A DNA stretch of 64,000 nt from Bacteroidia bacterium (GCA_021740845.1 JAIOYZ010000002.1:124001-188000), one strand, 5' to 3'; numbered from the stretch's first letter, positions 36,098-45,153 are shown. Made by a program: numbers and translations. Notes: generated by a model from the sequence alone, not told the origin.

Positions 36098-36847
36098 ATG
36101 AAAAAAACTAACAGAAAAGAATTCATTAAAGCCTCTGCCCTATTGGGTTTTGGAGCAATGACATTAGGTGTAAATGCATCTAAACTTGAGATAGATAATT
36201 TGGGAACTTCTAATAAAATATTTCCTATTGACCCAAAGGATGGGAAATTTGAATTACCACCTTTAGGATATGATTTTAATGCGCTTGAGCCTCATATTGA
36301 CGCTCAAACTATGGAAATACATTATACCAAACATCATCAAGCATATATCAATAAATTAAATGATGCAATTTCTAAAGAACCGGGTTTAAAAGGAAGAAGT
36401 TTGGAAGATTTATTAACTAACAATTCAAGCTTACCCGAAAGTGTGAGATCTGCGGTGCGCAACCATGGTGGTGGACATTGGAACCATAGTTTCTTTTGGA
36501 AATCTATGAAAACAGGAACCAGTATGGGTAAGGATTTTGAAAAGGCAGTTTTAGGATCTTTTGAGAGCGTAGCAGCATTTAAAGCAAGTTTTGAAAAATT
36601 GGCAACAGGCGTTTTTGGTTCAGGTTGGGCATGGGTAATTATGCAAAACGGTTTGTTAAAAATAGTAACTACACCTAATCAGGATAATCCAATTTTAGAT
36701 GCAGGAAAGAACGCTCCAAAAGTATTATTAGGAATTGATGTTTGGGAACATGCCTACTACCTAAAGCACAAAAATAAGCGTGGAGATTACGTTAGCAGCT
36801 TCTGGAATGTAGTTAATTGGGATGAAATTGAAGGACTTCTGAAGTAA
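36098..36847 (+). CDS. Superoxide dismutase (Fe/Mn), probably exported
   Basis: Converts superoxide to oxygen and hydrogen peroxide. The 249 residues have all four metal ligands: H75 (MEIHYTKHH), H130 (GGHWNHSFFW), D214 and H218 (DVWEHAYYLKH). About 45 residues precede the usual SOD start. They resemble a Tat-type leader, NRKEFIKASALLGFGAM, with Lys replacing the second Arg, then a linker ending before FELPPLGYDFNALEP. So it is probably periplasmic or surface-exposed. Iron or manganese preference is not decided. Confidence 0.92.
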   Translation: MKKTNRKEFIKASALLGFGAMTLGVNASKLEIDNLGTSNKIFPIDPKDGKFELPPLGYDFNALEPHIDAQTMEIHYTKHHQAYINKLNDAISKEPGLKGRSLEDLLTNNSSLPESVRSAVRNHGGGHWNHSFFWKSMKTGTSMGKDFEKAVLGSFESVAAFKASFEKLATGVFGSGWAWVIMQNGLLKIVTTPNQDNPILDAGKNAPKVLLGIDVWEHAYYLKHKNKRGDYVSSFWNVVNWDEIEGLLK

Positions 36848-36859
36848 TTGAAAAATATT

Positions 36860-36890
36860 TTTGCAATTTATTAGGCAATCATTACTTTCG
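36860..36890 (+). promoter_or_regulatory. tRNA-His promoter
   Basis: TTTG at 36860-36863, exactly 19 bases, TACTTTCG at 36883-36890 followed by C. The predicted start is near 36897, six bases before the tRNA. None of the derived copies downstream has an equivalent promoter. Confidence 0.55.
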
Positions 36891-36902
36891 CACTCCCAAA
36901 AT

Positions 36903-36977
36903 GGTGGTTTTAGCTCAGTTGGTTAGAGCGCCTGATTGTGGTTCAGGAGGTCGCCGGTTCGAGCCCGGTATTCCACC
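36903..36977 (+). tRNA. tRNA-His (GUG)
   Basis: Anticodon arm CCTGA-TTGTGGT-TCAGG gives anticodon GTG. The D arm GCTC/GAGC, variable loop AGGTC and T arm GCCGG-TTCGAGC-CCGGT are intact. The extra 5' G (36903) and discriminator C (36977) are the histidine identity pair. CCA is not encoded. Two U-U mismatches appear in the acceptor stem (GTGGTTT against ATTCCAC, positions 5:68 and 6:67), which is unusual for a functional tRNA. It is still the best candidate for the working gene, with its own promoter and terminator. Confidence 0.85.
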
Positions 36978-36978
36978 C

Positions 36979-37011
36979 AAAAGCCTTTACGAAAGTAAAG
37001 GCTTTTTTTTT
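36979..37011 (+). terminator. tRNA-His terminator
   Basis: AAAAGCCTTTAC - GAAA - GTAAAGGCTTTT with T to 37011: a long perfect stem with a GAAA tetraloop. The same terminator recurs after each derived copy (37126-37155 and 37271-37303). Confidence 0.9.
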
Positions 37012-37036
37012 GCTTAATTTTCAAGAAAACTTTTTA

Positions 37037-37123
37037 AAGAATAGCTCAATTGGTTAGAGCGTCCCGATGTGAAATCGGGAAGGTCGCTGGTTCTCCCGAT
37101 TATTATCGGGACGGTATTCCACC
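37037..37123 (+). repeat. Decayed tRNA-His copy 1 with two palindromic hairpins
   Basis: D-arm and flanks match tRNA-His (AGCTCAATTGGTTAGAGCG, AGGTCGCTGG, GGTATTCCACC). The acceptor 5' half is lost (AAGAAT instead of GTGG...). The anticodon arm is replaced by TCCCGAT-GTGAA-ATCGGGA (37062-37080) and the T loop is interrupted by TCCCGAT-TATT-ATCGGGA (37094-37111). It cannot be a normal tRNA. Units recur with a period near 147 bases. Confidence 0.85.
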
Positions 37124-37125
37124 CG

Positions 37126-37155
37126 AAAGCCTTTACGAAAGTGAAGGCTTTTTTT
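37126..37155 (+). terminator. Duplicated terminator after copy 1
   Basis: AAAGCCTTTAC-GAAA-GTGAAGGCTTT plus T run; one base change (GTAAAGG to GTGAAGG) relative to the tRNA-His terminator turns an A-T into a G-T pair. Confidence 0.85.
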
Positions 37156-37182
37156 ATGCTTAATTTCCAAGAAAACTTTTTT

Positions 37183-37270
37183 AAGAATAGCTCAATTGGT
37201 TAGAGCGTCCCGATGTGAAATCGGGAAGGTCGCTGGTTCTCCCGATTATTATCGGGACGGTATTCCACCC
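37183..37270 (+). repeat. Decayed tRNA-His copy 2 with two palindromic hairpins
   Basis: Almost identical to copy 1 through the whole unit, with hairpins at 37208-37226 (anticodon position) and 37240-37257 (T-loop position). This near-identity means the two copies arose by recent tandem duplication or are kept alike by gene conversion. Confidence 0.85.
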
Positions 37271-37303
37271 AAAAGCCTTTACGAAAGTGAAGGCTTTTTT
37301 TTT
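37271..37303 (+). terminator. Duplicated terminator after copy 2
   Basis: AAAAGCCTTTAC-GAAA-GTGAAGGCTTTT with nine T. It carries the same GTGAAGG change as the copy-1 terminator. Confidence 0.85.
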
Positions 37304-37330
37304 ATGCTTAATTTTCAAGAAAACTCTTTC

Positions 37331-37390
37331 AAGAATAGCTCAGTTGTTTAGTGCGTCCCGATGTAAAATCGGGACGTTGGCTGGTGGTAT
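37331..37390 (+). repeat. Truncated tRNA-His copy 3
   Basis: Keeps the D region (AGCTCAGTTGTTTAGTGCG) and the anticodon-position hairpin TCCCGAT-GTAAA-ATCGGGA (37356-37374), then decays (CGTTGGCTGGTGG). There is no T-arm hairpin, no acceptor 3' end and no terminator. It is the oldest-looking copy and marks the end of the array. Confidence 0.75.
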
Positions 37391-37414
37391 ATGAACATAA
37401 AAAAGGTTTCGACT

Positions 37415-37448
37415 TTTGCCTAATTGAAAATTAATTTTACTAATTTTG
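37415..37448 (+). promoter_or_regulatory. Candidate promoter of the Uma2 gene
   Basis: TTTG at 37415-37418, 22 bases, TAATTTTG at 37441-37448. The predicted start, near 37455, would fall after the first ATG (37453) and would favour the ATG at 37474 as the translation start. The spacer is longer than usual. Confidence 0.35.
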
Positions 37449-37452
37449 ATTT

Positions 37453-38043
37453 ATGGAAGTTAAGGAACCAGATATGACTTATGATAGATACAGCTATGCT
37501 GATTATCTTGGTTGGAATATTCCAGAAATTGTTGAAATTATTAAGGGTCGCGTATTTAAGATGAATGCGGCTCCAAAGAGGATTCATCAAAAAATAAGTG
37601 GCAGGTTATTTCTAAAGTTTGGCAATTTTTTAGAGGGCAAGAAATGCGAGGTTTATGATGCACCCTTTGATGTGAGGCTTTCTAATAATTATGATGAAAA
37701 CCACACTATTTTCACCGTTGTTCAGCCAGACCTATGCGTTATTTGTGATCCAAGTAAACTTGACGAGGCCGGTTGTTTAGGTGCGCCTGACCTGATTGTT
37801 GAAATTTTATCTCCGGGGAATTCCAAGAAGGAGTTGCAAAATAAATATGAGGTTTATGAAGAAAGTGGTGTACTTGAATATTGGGTAATTTCGCCAGAGG
37901 CAGAAACATTGCTTGTTTATTCTCTAATAAATGGGAAATATCAAGCCTCAAAACTTTATACTAGTGGTGATCAAATTTCAACTCCTATCCTTCCAGGATT
38001 ATCAATTAATTTGGAGGAATTATTTCTAGGAATAAATGAATGA
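37453..38043 (+). CDS. Uma2-family (PD-(D/E)XK-fold) nuclease-like protein
   Basis: 196 residues from ATG 37453. A start at 37474 (MTYDRYSYADYLGW) fits the usual family N-terminus and the promoter better. The restriction-endonuclease-like core is complete: VVQPDLCVICDPSKLDEAG, then GAPDLIVEILSPGNSKKEL with Asp, Glu and the downstream Lys, and YEESGVLEYWVISPE. Uma2 (formerly DUF820) proteins are expanded in cyanobacteria and some Bacteroidota; their biological target is unknown, with links to mobile elements proposed. It lies 60 bases after the tRNA-derived array, a suggestive but unproven neighbourhood. Confidence 0.85.
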   Translation: MEVKEPDMTYDRYSYADYLGWNIPEIVEIIKGRVFKMNAAPKRIHQKISGRLFLKFGNFLEGKKCEVYDAPFDVRLSNNYDENHTIFTVVQPDLCVICDPSKLDEAGCLGAPDLIVEILSPGNSKKELQNKYEVYEESGVLEYWVISPEAETLLVYSLINGKYQASKLYTSGDQISTPILPGLSINLEELFLGINE

Positions 38044-38063
38044 TATTGGCCTAGTTGGACATT

Positions 38064-38099
38064 AAAAAAGGCTAACTCAAAATGAATTAGCCTTTTTTT
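38064..38099. terminator. Bidirectional terminator between the Uma2 and ftsB-like genes
   Basis: AAAAAAGGCTAA (38064-38075) pairs with TTAGCC plus seven T (38087-38099). A-rich on one side and T-rich on the other, it can end transcripts from both convergent genes. Confidence 0.8.
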
Positions 38100-38115
38100 A
38101 TTGGATCAAACCTTT

Positions 38116-38417
38116 TTACTCTTCAATCATAACAAACACATCTTCATTGTCTGCTTTCATGAGGTATTTTTCTCTTGCAAACTTTTCCAGCTTTTTGGGG
38201 TTGCCAAACAATTCTTCCTTTTCCTTTTTCACCTTGGCAATCTCAGTTATGTAATACTGGTGCATTTGTTTGGCTTCTTTCAAATTCCTGCTGTATTCAA
38301 TTTGATCGAAGATGCTATTTCGCTCGTTTAGCAATAACAATAACACAAAAGCTAGTCCTGCCAAAAAGTATTTATTCTTGACAATATTTAAATATTTTGG
38401 AGCTAGCTTGAGTTTCA

Positions 38418-38418
<1 letters not shown>
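38116..38418 (-). CDS. Septum formation initiator family protein (FtsB/DivIC-like)
   Basis: 100 residues: a short cytoplasmic start, one helix at about 18-32 (YFLAGLAFVLLLLL), then a coiled coil (IFDQIEYSRNLKEAKQMHQYYITEI) and the terminal KLEKFAREKYLMKADNEDVFVM, which is diagnostic of the family. It works in the divisome, linking FtsL and FtsQ. Its ATG shares one base with the enolase stop codon (TAATG), so the two are translationally linked. Confidence 0.9.
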
Positions 38419-39716
<1,298 letters not shown>

Positions 39717-39745
39717 TTATTATTTTTTTTACTGAATTTCTTGAA

Positions 39746-40849
39746 TTAATTGCTCATCATAGCCACAAAATCATCAAACAAATACCTACTATCTTCTGGT
39801 CCTGGTGCCGCTTCTGGGTGGTATTGAACAGAAAATGCTTTTTTGCCTTTTACTCTTATTCCTTCAACTGTATTATCATTTAGGTTAATATGAGTTAATT
39901 CCACATTAGGATTGCTTAATGTTTCTTCCATATCCACTCCAAAACCATGATTTTGAGAAGTGATTTCACATTTACCTGTAATTATATTTTTTACTGGGTG
40001 ATTTAAACCTCTATGTCCATTATGCATTTTAAAAGTATGCAAACCTTGCGATTCAGCTAACATTTGATGACCCAAGCAAATTCCAAATAAAGGAATTCCT
40101 GCATCAACAATTTTCTTAACGGTATCAACTGCATAAGGCATTACAGCAGGATCTCCAGGGCCATTACTTATCATAAACCCATCTGGTTTAAATTGCATCA
40201 TATCTTCAAAAGTTGATTTGCAATTGAACACCCCTAGGTATGCTCCTCTTTCTTCAAGACATCTTAGAATATTCATTTTAACACCAAGGTCTAAAACAGC
40301 AACTCTTTTGGGTGCGTTTTCATCTCCAAGGTAATAAGTTTCTTTAGTAGAAACTGTTGAAGACAATTCTAAACCTTCCATGGATGGAACAGCCGCCAAT
40401 TCAATTTTTAGCTCTTCAATTGTTTTATTTTCGGAAGAAATAATTGCATTCATGGCGCCCTTGTTCCTTACATGTCTAACCAATTCGCGGGTATCAATAT
40501 CTGCAATGCCTACAATATTATTTAAGGCAAAATATTCTTGAACCGATTGGTCGGCTTGCTTGCGTGAGTATGGGACATTAAAGTTTTTGCATACCAATCC
40601 AGCAATTTTAATGGTGGAGGATTCTTCTTCTATTTGGTTAATTCCGTAATTACCAATATGTACGTTGGTTTGAACCAAAATTTGACCCGTATAACTAGGA
40701 TCGGTAAAGATTTCTTGGTAGCCGGTCATTCCGGTATTAAAACATATTTCTCCAGTAGTTGAGCCTATTTTTCCAATGGAAGTGCCCATGAAAACCGTAC
40801 CATCTGCAAGAAGTAGCGTGGCCGGAAACTTATTGACTGTTCTATTCAA
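39746..40849 (-). CDS. carA: Carbamoyl-phosphate synthase small (glutaminase) subunit
   Basis: Releases ammonia from glutamine for CarB, feeding pyrimidine and arginine synthesis. The 367 residues show the small-subunit N-terminal domain (LLADGTVFMGTSIG) and a class I glutaminase domain with FGICLGHQMLAESQG (nucleophile Cys) and SVQYHPEAAPGPED (His, Glu). The pyrimidine genes pyrR and pyrB are 4 kb away on the other strand; carB is not in the window. It has a textbook promoter at 40867-40898. A dispersed-motif copy (40665-40680) encodes L-V-Q-T-N. Confidence 0.95.
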   Translation of the reverse strand: MNRTVNKFPATLLLADGTVFMGTSIGKIGSTTGEICFNTGMTGYQEIFTDPSYTGQILVQTNVHIGNYGINQIEEESSTIKIAGLVCKNFNVPYSRKQADQSVQEYFALNNIVGIADIDTRELVRHVRNKGAMNAIISSENKTIEELKIELAAVPSMEGLELSSTVSTKETYYLGDENAPKRVAVLDLGVKMNILRCLEERGAYLGVFNCKSTFEDMMQFKPDGFMISNGPGDPAVMPYAVDTVKKIVDAGIPLFGICLGHQMLAESQGLHTFKMHNGHRGLNHPVKNIITGKCEITSQNHGFGVDMEETLSNPNVELTHINLNDNTVEGIRVKGKKAFSVQYHPEAAPGPEDSRYLFDDFVAMMSN

Positions 40850-40866
40850 AGTAGTTTAGATTTGGG

Positions 40867-40898
40867 CAAAGGTAATAATTCCTTGTACACCTCCCAAA
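40867..40898 (-). promoter_or_regulatory. carA promoter
   Basis: On the minus strand: TTTG (40898-40895), 20 bases, TACCTTTG (40874-40867) then C. The predicted start is near 40860, about 11 bases before the ATG at 40849. Confidence 0.6.
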
Positions 40899-40972
40899 CC
40901 AAGTATTCACATTTTTAAAAAAGCTGTGGATTTCATCCATTTCTTGGTTCAAACAGAACGAAAAAGAAAAAA

Positions 40973-42241
40973 CTAATCTTCTAATTCTAATGAATCTGAG
41001 GCACCAGGAAGTTCCAAAGCTTTAATATCCATAACAGCATTTCCTGCAATTCCTTTGATAGACCCATACATATCAATGGTATTGTTTACCACCTTTTCTA
41101 TTTGCTTTTCACGCGTTTTCCAAATACGTTGCATAGACCGTTTTTCTGCGTCTAAATCTGATTGCATTTGAGTGAAACCTTCTACAATGGCCTCGATTTG
41201 CATTCTGAAGGTATTGCTGGTTAGAAAATTATAAAGCATGCTCATTTTATCTCCACGATTTTCTTGAGTAGAAAGCGCTGTGTCTAGCTGAATAATAGAT
41301 TCACGAAGAACCTTGCAAAGGCCTTTAAATTCTTCGTAGCTACAAACCCAAATACCATCTTTTAAACCTACACGATCCATATCTGAAGGAAAAACATCTG
41401 TAACCAAAACGCCTATGGAAGCACCTTTTTCTCTGATATCTGCTTTAAATTTTTCAATCCAGGAAGCTTGAAATTCTTTGGTTCTTTTACTTTCATAATA
41501 GATTGTACCGCAGTTTTGGCGTTCCCGAGTATTTACTATTTGAACACAATCGCCTCCCCTTGCGCCCTTTTTAATTTCTGCAATTGTATCCAAAGGAAAT
41601 TGTTGCATCAACCAATTTTCTATTGCCAATTCTTGAACCTCACCTTGTAATTGCATTGAACCTTGGTCCTGTTTGCGTTTCATTTCCTCGGTAAGTCGTT
41701 TTTGGTCTTCCAACTGTTTTTGCAACTCCCTAACCACCATTTCATTTTTGTCTTGCTCCAACTTCTTAATCTTTTCTCTCTCCTCTCCTAGCTTTGTAGT
41801 AAGCGCCTTTTCAGCTTCCATGGTTACTTGTTCGCGCATCATATCCTTTTCGCGTTTCAACTGTTCTATTTCGGCTTTGGTTCGGTTCAACTCTTTTAAT
41901 TGTTCTTGTTTAGAGTTCAATTCATTTTGCATGAGTTTGATTTGATCTTGTTGTTCCGATTCTAATTGAAGACGCAATTTCTTTTCAAGACTTTCCTTTA
42001 ATTCTTTTTCTTTTTGGTTCAAACGGTCTTGAAAAAGTTCATTTTCCTTTTTCTTTTTCTCTTCAAATTCAAGTTGTTTTTGTTTTAGCAAATCAAACTC
42101 TTTATCGTATTTTTTCTTTTCATCTGCGAGTCTTGAGTTGAATTCTTTTTTGATTTCCTCTTCCATTTGGTGAAACACCAACTCATTTACATCTATTCCG
42201 AAACCACAGTTTGGACAATTAATTTTATTCTCTTTTTCCAT
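40973..42241 (-). CDS. DUF2130 coiled-coil protein
   Basis: 422 residues. The N-terminus has one CPNCG knuckle (residues 9-13) but no visible second pair. A long highly charged coiled coil covers about 25-200 (EEEIKKEF, KQLEFEEKKKKE, QEQLKELNRTKAEIEQLKRE). The C-terminal DUF2130 domain follows from about 205 (ENWLMQQFPLDTIAEIKKGARGGD), including YESKRTKEFQASWIEKFKADI and VTDVFPSDMDRVG. Some DUF2130 members are predicted to have a restriction-nuclease-like fold. The function is unproven. Confidence 0.85.
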   Translation of the reverse strand: MEKENKINCPNCGFGIDVNELVFHQMEEEIKKEFNSRLADEKKKYDKEFDLLKQKQLEFEEKKKKENELFQDRLNQKEKELKESLEKKLRLQLESEQQDQIKLMQNELNSKQEQLKELNRTKAEIEQLKREKDMMREQVTMEAEKALTTKLGEEREKIKKLEQDKNEMVVRELQKQLEDQKRLTEEMKRKQDQGSMQLQGEVQELAIENWLMQQFPLDTIAEIKKGARGGDCVQIVNTRERQNCGTIYYESKRTKEFQASWIEKFKADIREKGASIGVLVTDVFPSDMDRVGLKDGIWVCSYEEFKGLCKVLRESIIQLDTALSTQENRGDKMSMLYNFLTSNTFRMQIEAIVEGFTQMQSDLDAEKRSMQRIWKTREKQIEKVVNNTIDMYGSIKGIAGNAVMDIKALELPGASDSLELED

Positions 42242-42418
42242 ACCTTACAATATTATGCAATTAGCCATAAAACTTAATACCTTGTGGGAATTCTATTTAT
42301 TATTTTGTGGAATTAACATGTGATGAGCAAACTAAAACATTGTAAATCCAAGATATAGATAGAAGGATTTTATTATTACATAAATAATCGATTTATTTGA
42401 GGATTATAAACTAAAAAC

Positions 42419-42739
42419 ATGATCATAACAACCACCCCCCATATTGAGGGCAAAACCATTTCGGAATACAAAGGAATTGTTTCAGGAGAAGTAATTTTAG
42501 GAGCTAATTTATTCAAAGATTTCTTTGCAGGGATTAGAGATATTATTGGTGGAAGAGCGAGCTCTTATGAAAAAGTTTTGCGCGAAGCAAAAGAAAAGGC
42601 TATAGATGAAATGATGACAGAAGCCAGAATTCTGGGTGCAGATGCAATTGTTGGAGTAGATTTAGACTATGAAACTCTTGGACAAAGAGGAAGTATGTTG
42701 ATGGTTTCTGTTTCTGGAACCGCAGTTAAATTTTATTAG
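42419..42739 (+). CDS. YbjQ/UPF0145 family protein (heavy-metal-binding domain)
   Basis: 106 residues with the family pattern: [21 protein letters not shown] at the start, [27 protein letters not shown] in the centre, and the ending [15 protein letters not shown]...[11 protein letters not shown]. Members assemble into pentamer-like rings; a role in metal handling is only suggested. The stop codon is one base from the pepT start, so the two genes are co-transcribed. Confidence 0.92.
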   Translation: MIITTTPHIEGKTISEYKGIVSGEVILGANLFKDFFAGIRDIIGGRASSYEKVLREAKEKAIDEMMTEARILGADAIVGVDLDYETLGQRGSMLMVSVSGTAVKFY

Positions 42740-42740
42740 A

Positions 42741-43982
42741 ATGTTAGAAAATTACCAATCAAGTGTAGCGGAGCGTTTTATGCGCTATGTTCAAATTGAC
42801 ACTACCGCTGATCCCAATTCAGAAACTCAACCAAGCTCGATGAAGCAAAAGGATTTAAGCAGAGTTTTAGTTCAAGAATTAATTGAATTGGGAATTATGG
42901 ATGCAGAATTGGATGAACACGGTTATGTGTATGCTACAATTCCTTCCAATTCGGAAAAGCAATTGCCTGTTATTTGCTTTTGTGCCCATGTAGATACCGC
43001 ACCAGATTGCAGTGGAACTGATGTAAAACCAATTCTACACACTAATTATACTGGTGCAGATATAGTTTTACCAGACGATAAGGACGTTGTTATTTCAACA
43101 AAGAATCATCCTTATTTATTGAATAGAATTGGTGATGATATTATTACTGCATCAGGCAAAACCCTATTGGGAGCAGATGATAAGGCTGGAGTTGCTATTA
43201 TAATGGAATTAGCCAAATACCTTCTTGAAAATCCAAGTATTGAGCATGGAAAAGTGAGAATATTGTTTACTCCAGATGAAGAAATTGGAAGGGGTGTAAA
43301 CAAAGTTGATATGCAAAGATTGGGTGCAGATTTTGGATATACTTTAGATGGTGGAGATCGTGGACATCTCGAAGGTGAATCATTTTCTGCTGATGGTTGT
43401 ACTATAATTTTTAAAGGAATTAGCGCACATCCAGGTTATGCAAAAGATAAAATGGTAAATGCTCAAAAGGTGGCAGCTTACTTTATGACTCTCCTACCTT
43501 CTGATACTTGGTGTCCTGAAAAAACTGAAGGTTATGAAGGTTTTGTTCATCCTGTTCACATGGAAGGAGGATTGGAAGAGGCAAAAGTGCAATTTATTGT
43601 TAGAGATTTTGTGACTGCAAAATTAGCTGATTACGAAAATCGTTTAGAATCCTTAGCTAAGGACGCAATTGCTAAATTCCCTGGTGCTAGTTATGAGATT
43701 TCTGTTCAGGAACAATACCGCAATATGCGCGAAATTTTAGACCAGCAACCACATGTAATGGCATTTGCTAAAAAGGCCTATGAGTTAAGTGGATTGGAGC
43801 CAGAAATAAAAAATATTAGAGGAGGAACCGATGGATCAAGGTTGTCTTTTATGGGCTTACCTTGTCCAAATATTTTTACAGGTGAGATGGGAATCCATAG
43901 CAAACAAGAATATGTGAGTGTTCAAGATATGGAAAAGGCTGTTGAAGTTTGTGTAAATATTCTTAAGGTGAGTTTGGCGTAA
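42741..43982 (+). CDS. pepT: Peptidase T (tripeptide aminopeptidase)
   Basis: Cytoplasmic zinc aminopeptidase releasing the N-terminal residue of tripeptides. The 413 residues have M20-family metal ligands: ICFCAHVDTAPD near 74-85, LLGADDKAGVAI near 137-148, FTPDEEIGRGVNKVD near 173-187, and the terminal HSKQEYVSVQDMEKAVEV. The dimerisation domain between ligands is of normal length. It follows the YbjQ gene directly. Confidence 0.95.
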   Translation: MLENYQSSVAERFMRYVQIDTTADPNSETQPSSMKQKDLSRVLVQELIELGIMDAELDEHGYVYATIPSNSEKQLPVICFCAHVDTAPDCSGTDVKPILHTNYTGADIVLPDDKDVVISTKNHPYLLNRIGDDIITASGKTLLGADDKAGVAIIMELAKYLLENPSIEHGKVRILFTPDEEIGRGVNKVDMQRLGADFGYTLDGGDRGHLEGESFSADGCTIIFKGISAHPGYAKDKMVNAQKVAAYFMTLLPSDTWCPEKTEGYEGFVHPVHMEGGLEEAKVQFIVRDFVTAKLADYENRLESLAKDAIAKFPGASYEISVQEQYRNMREILDQQPHVMAFAKKAYELSGLEPEIKNIRGGTDGSRLSFMGLPCPNIFTGEMGIHSKQEYVSVQDMEKAVEVCVNILKVSLA

Positions 43983-44019
43983 TATTTTTTTTGCTAAACG
44001 CTTTTAATAAACAAGAATC

Positions 44020-44430
44020 ATGAATCATTGGTTAGTTAAATCAGAACCATTTAAATATAGCTGGGATCAGTTTGTGGCAGATGGAAAAACCATGTGGGAC
44101 GGTGTAAGAAATTACCAGGCAAGAAACAACTTGCGCGACATGAAGAAAGGGGATTTGGTTCTTTGGTACCATAGCAACGAAGGCTTGGAAGTTGTTGGAA
44201 TTGCTAAGGTGGTTAAAGAATCTTATCAAGATCCAACCAGCGATAATGCCAATTGGGTGGTAGTAGATTTAAAACCATTTAAAAAGCTAAAAAAATCTGT
44301 AACACTTGAGCAAGTTAAGGCCGATCCAAGATTGCAAAATATTGGATTAGTAAGGCAAGGTCGACTATCGGTTCAAGCATTAAAGCCAGAAGAGTTTGAC
44401 GCAATTTTAGATTTATCCTCTGCCAAATAG
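44020..44430 (+). CDS. EVE domain protein
   Basis: 136 residues covering one complete EVE (PUA-like) domain: MNHWLVKSEPFKYSWDQF, TMWDGVRNYQARNNLRDMKKGDLVLWYHS, and WVVVDLKPFKKLKK. EVE domains read modified bases in DNA or RNA, and the human homologue is thymocyte nuclear protein 1. Whether the ligand here is modified DNA or RNA is not known. It is downstream of pepT by 37 bases and probably in the same unit. Confidence 0.92.
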   Translation: MNHWLVKSEPFKYSWDQFVADGKTMWDGVRNYQARNNLRDMKKGDLVLWYHSNEGLEVVGIAKVVKESYQDPTSDNANWVVVDLKPFKKLKKSVTLEQVKADPRLQNIGLVRQGRLSVQALKPEEFDAILDLSSAK

Positions 44431-44555
44431 TTTTAACCAATTGCTTTGTTAAAAAGGTTCGGTTTTGAACCAAGAAACAGAGTTGATTTTAAAAATTCAT
44501 TCTTTTTATTCATCTTTGACCAAATCAATCTCTTTAAAAATAGGCGTGTTTGTAT

Positions 44556-45098
44556 ATGGACTCTAGAATTATACTTGAGAAAAAACAATTAGACATAACC
44601 CTCGACAGGCTCTGTTTTGAGTTGATTGAACGCTTGGGTGATTTTGATGATACTGCTCTTATTGGTATGCAACCACGCGGTATTTTTTTAAGCAGAAGGA
44701 TTAAAGAAAAACTAAATAATATTCTTGGAAAGCAACCTTTTCTTTACGGAGAACTTGATATTGCTTTTTACCGTGATGATTTTAGACGCGGCAAAGACAT
44801 TATTATTCCGAGTGAATTAAAAATTGATTTTACAGTACAAGACAAAAAAATTGTACTGATTGATGATGTTTTATATACAGGCAGGTCTATACGCTCTGCA
44901 TTAGAAGCATTAACAGATTTTGGAAGACCAGCTAAGGTTGAATTATTAGTTTTGGTGGATAGAAAATACAGTAGAGATTTACCCATTCAACCAGATTATG
45001 TTGGAATATCTGTGGATACTCGAGCCAATGATCAGGTGAAGGTAGAATGGAAAGAAAAGCATAAAAAAGACGCGGTTCATATTGTAACAACGGCATAG
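44556..45098 (+). CDS. pyrR: Pyrimidine operon regulator / uracil phosphoribosyltransferase
   Basis: The start at ATG 44556 (MDSRIILEKKQLD) is preferred to a TTG six bases upstream. The 180 residues show the PRTase fold with the PRPP loop VLIDDVLYTGRSIRSALEAL near 105-124 and FYRDDFRRGKD (the flexible loop). In Firmicutes PyrR binds pyr mRNA; here it sits 55 bases before pyrB in the same direction, which points to a role in pyrimidine control or uracil salvage. No attenuator hairpin is obvious in the gap. A variant of the dispersed motif lies just upstream (44458-44476). Confidence 0.92.
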   Translation: MDSRIILEKKQLDITLDRLCFELIERLGDFDDTALIGMQPRGIFLSRRIKEKLNNILGKQPFLYGELDIAFYRDDFRRGKDIIIPSELKIDFTVQDKKIVLIDDVLYTGRSIRSALEALTDFGRPAKVELLVLVDRKYSRDLPIQPDYVGISVDTRANDQVKVEWKEKHKKDAVHIVTTA

Positions 45099-45153
45099 GT
45101 TCAAACAGAATGAAACATTTATATTACCCCAAGAAAAGCGCAAGTAAAAGCAA

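Noticed and set aside
36903-37390. CRISPR-like array
   Set aside because: Units are long (about 147 bases), only three or four, and their sequence is derived from tRNA-His with its terminator; there are no unique spacers of even length and no cas genes.
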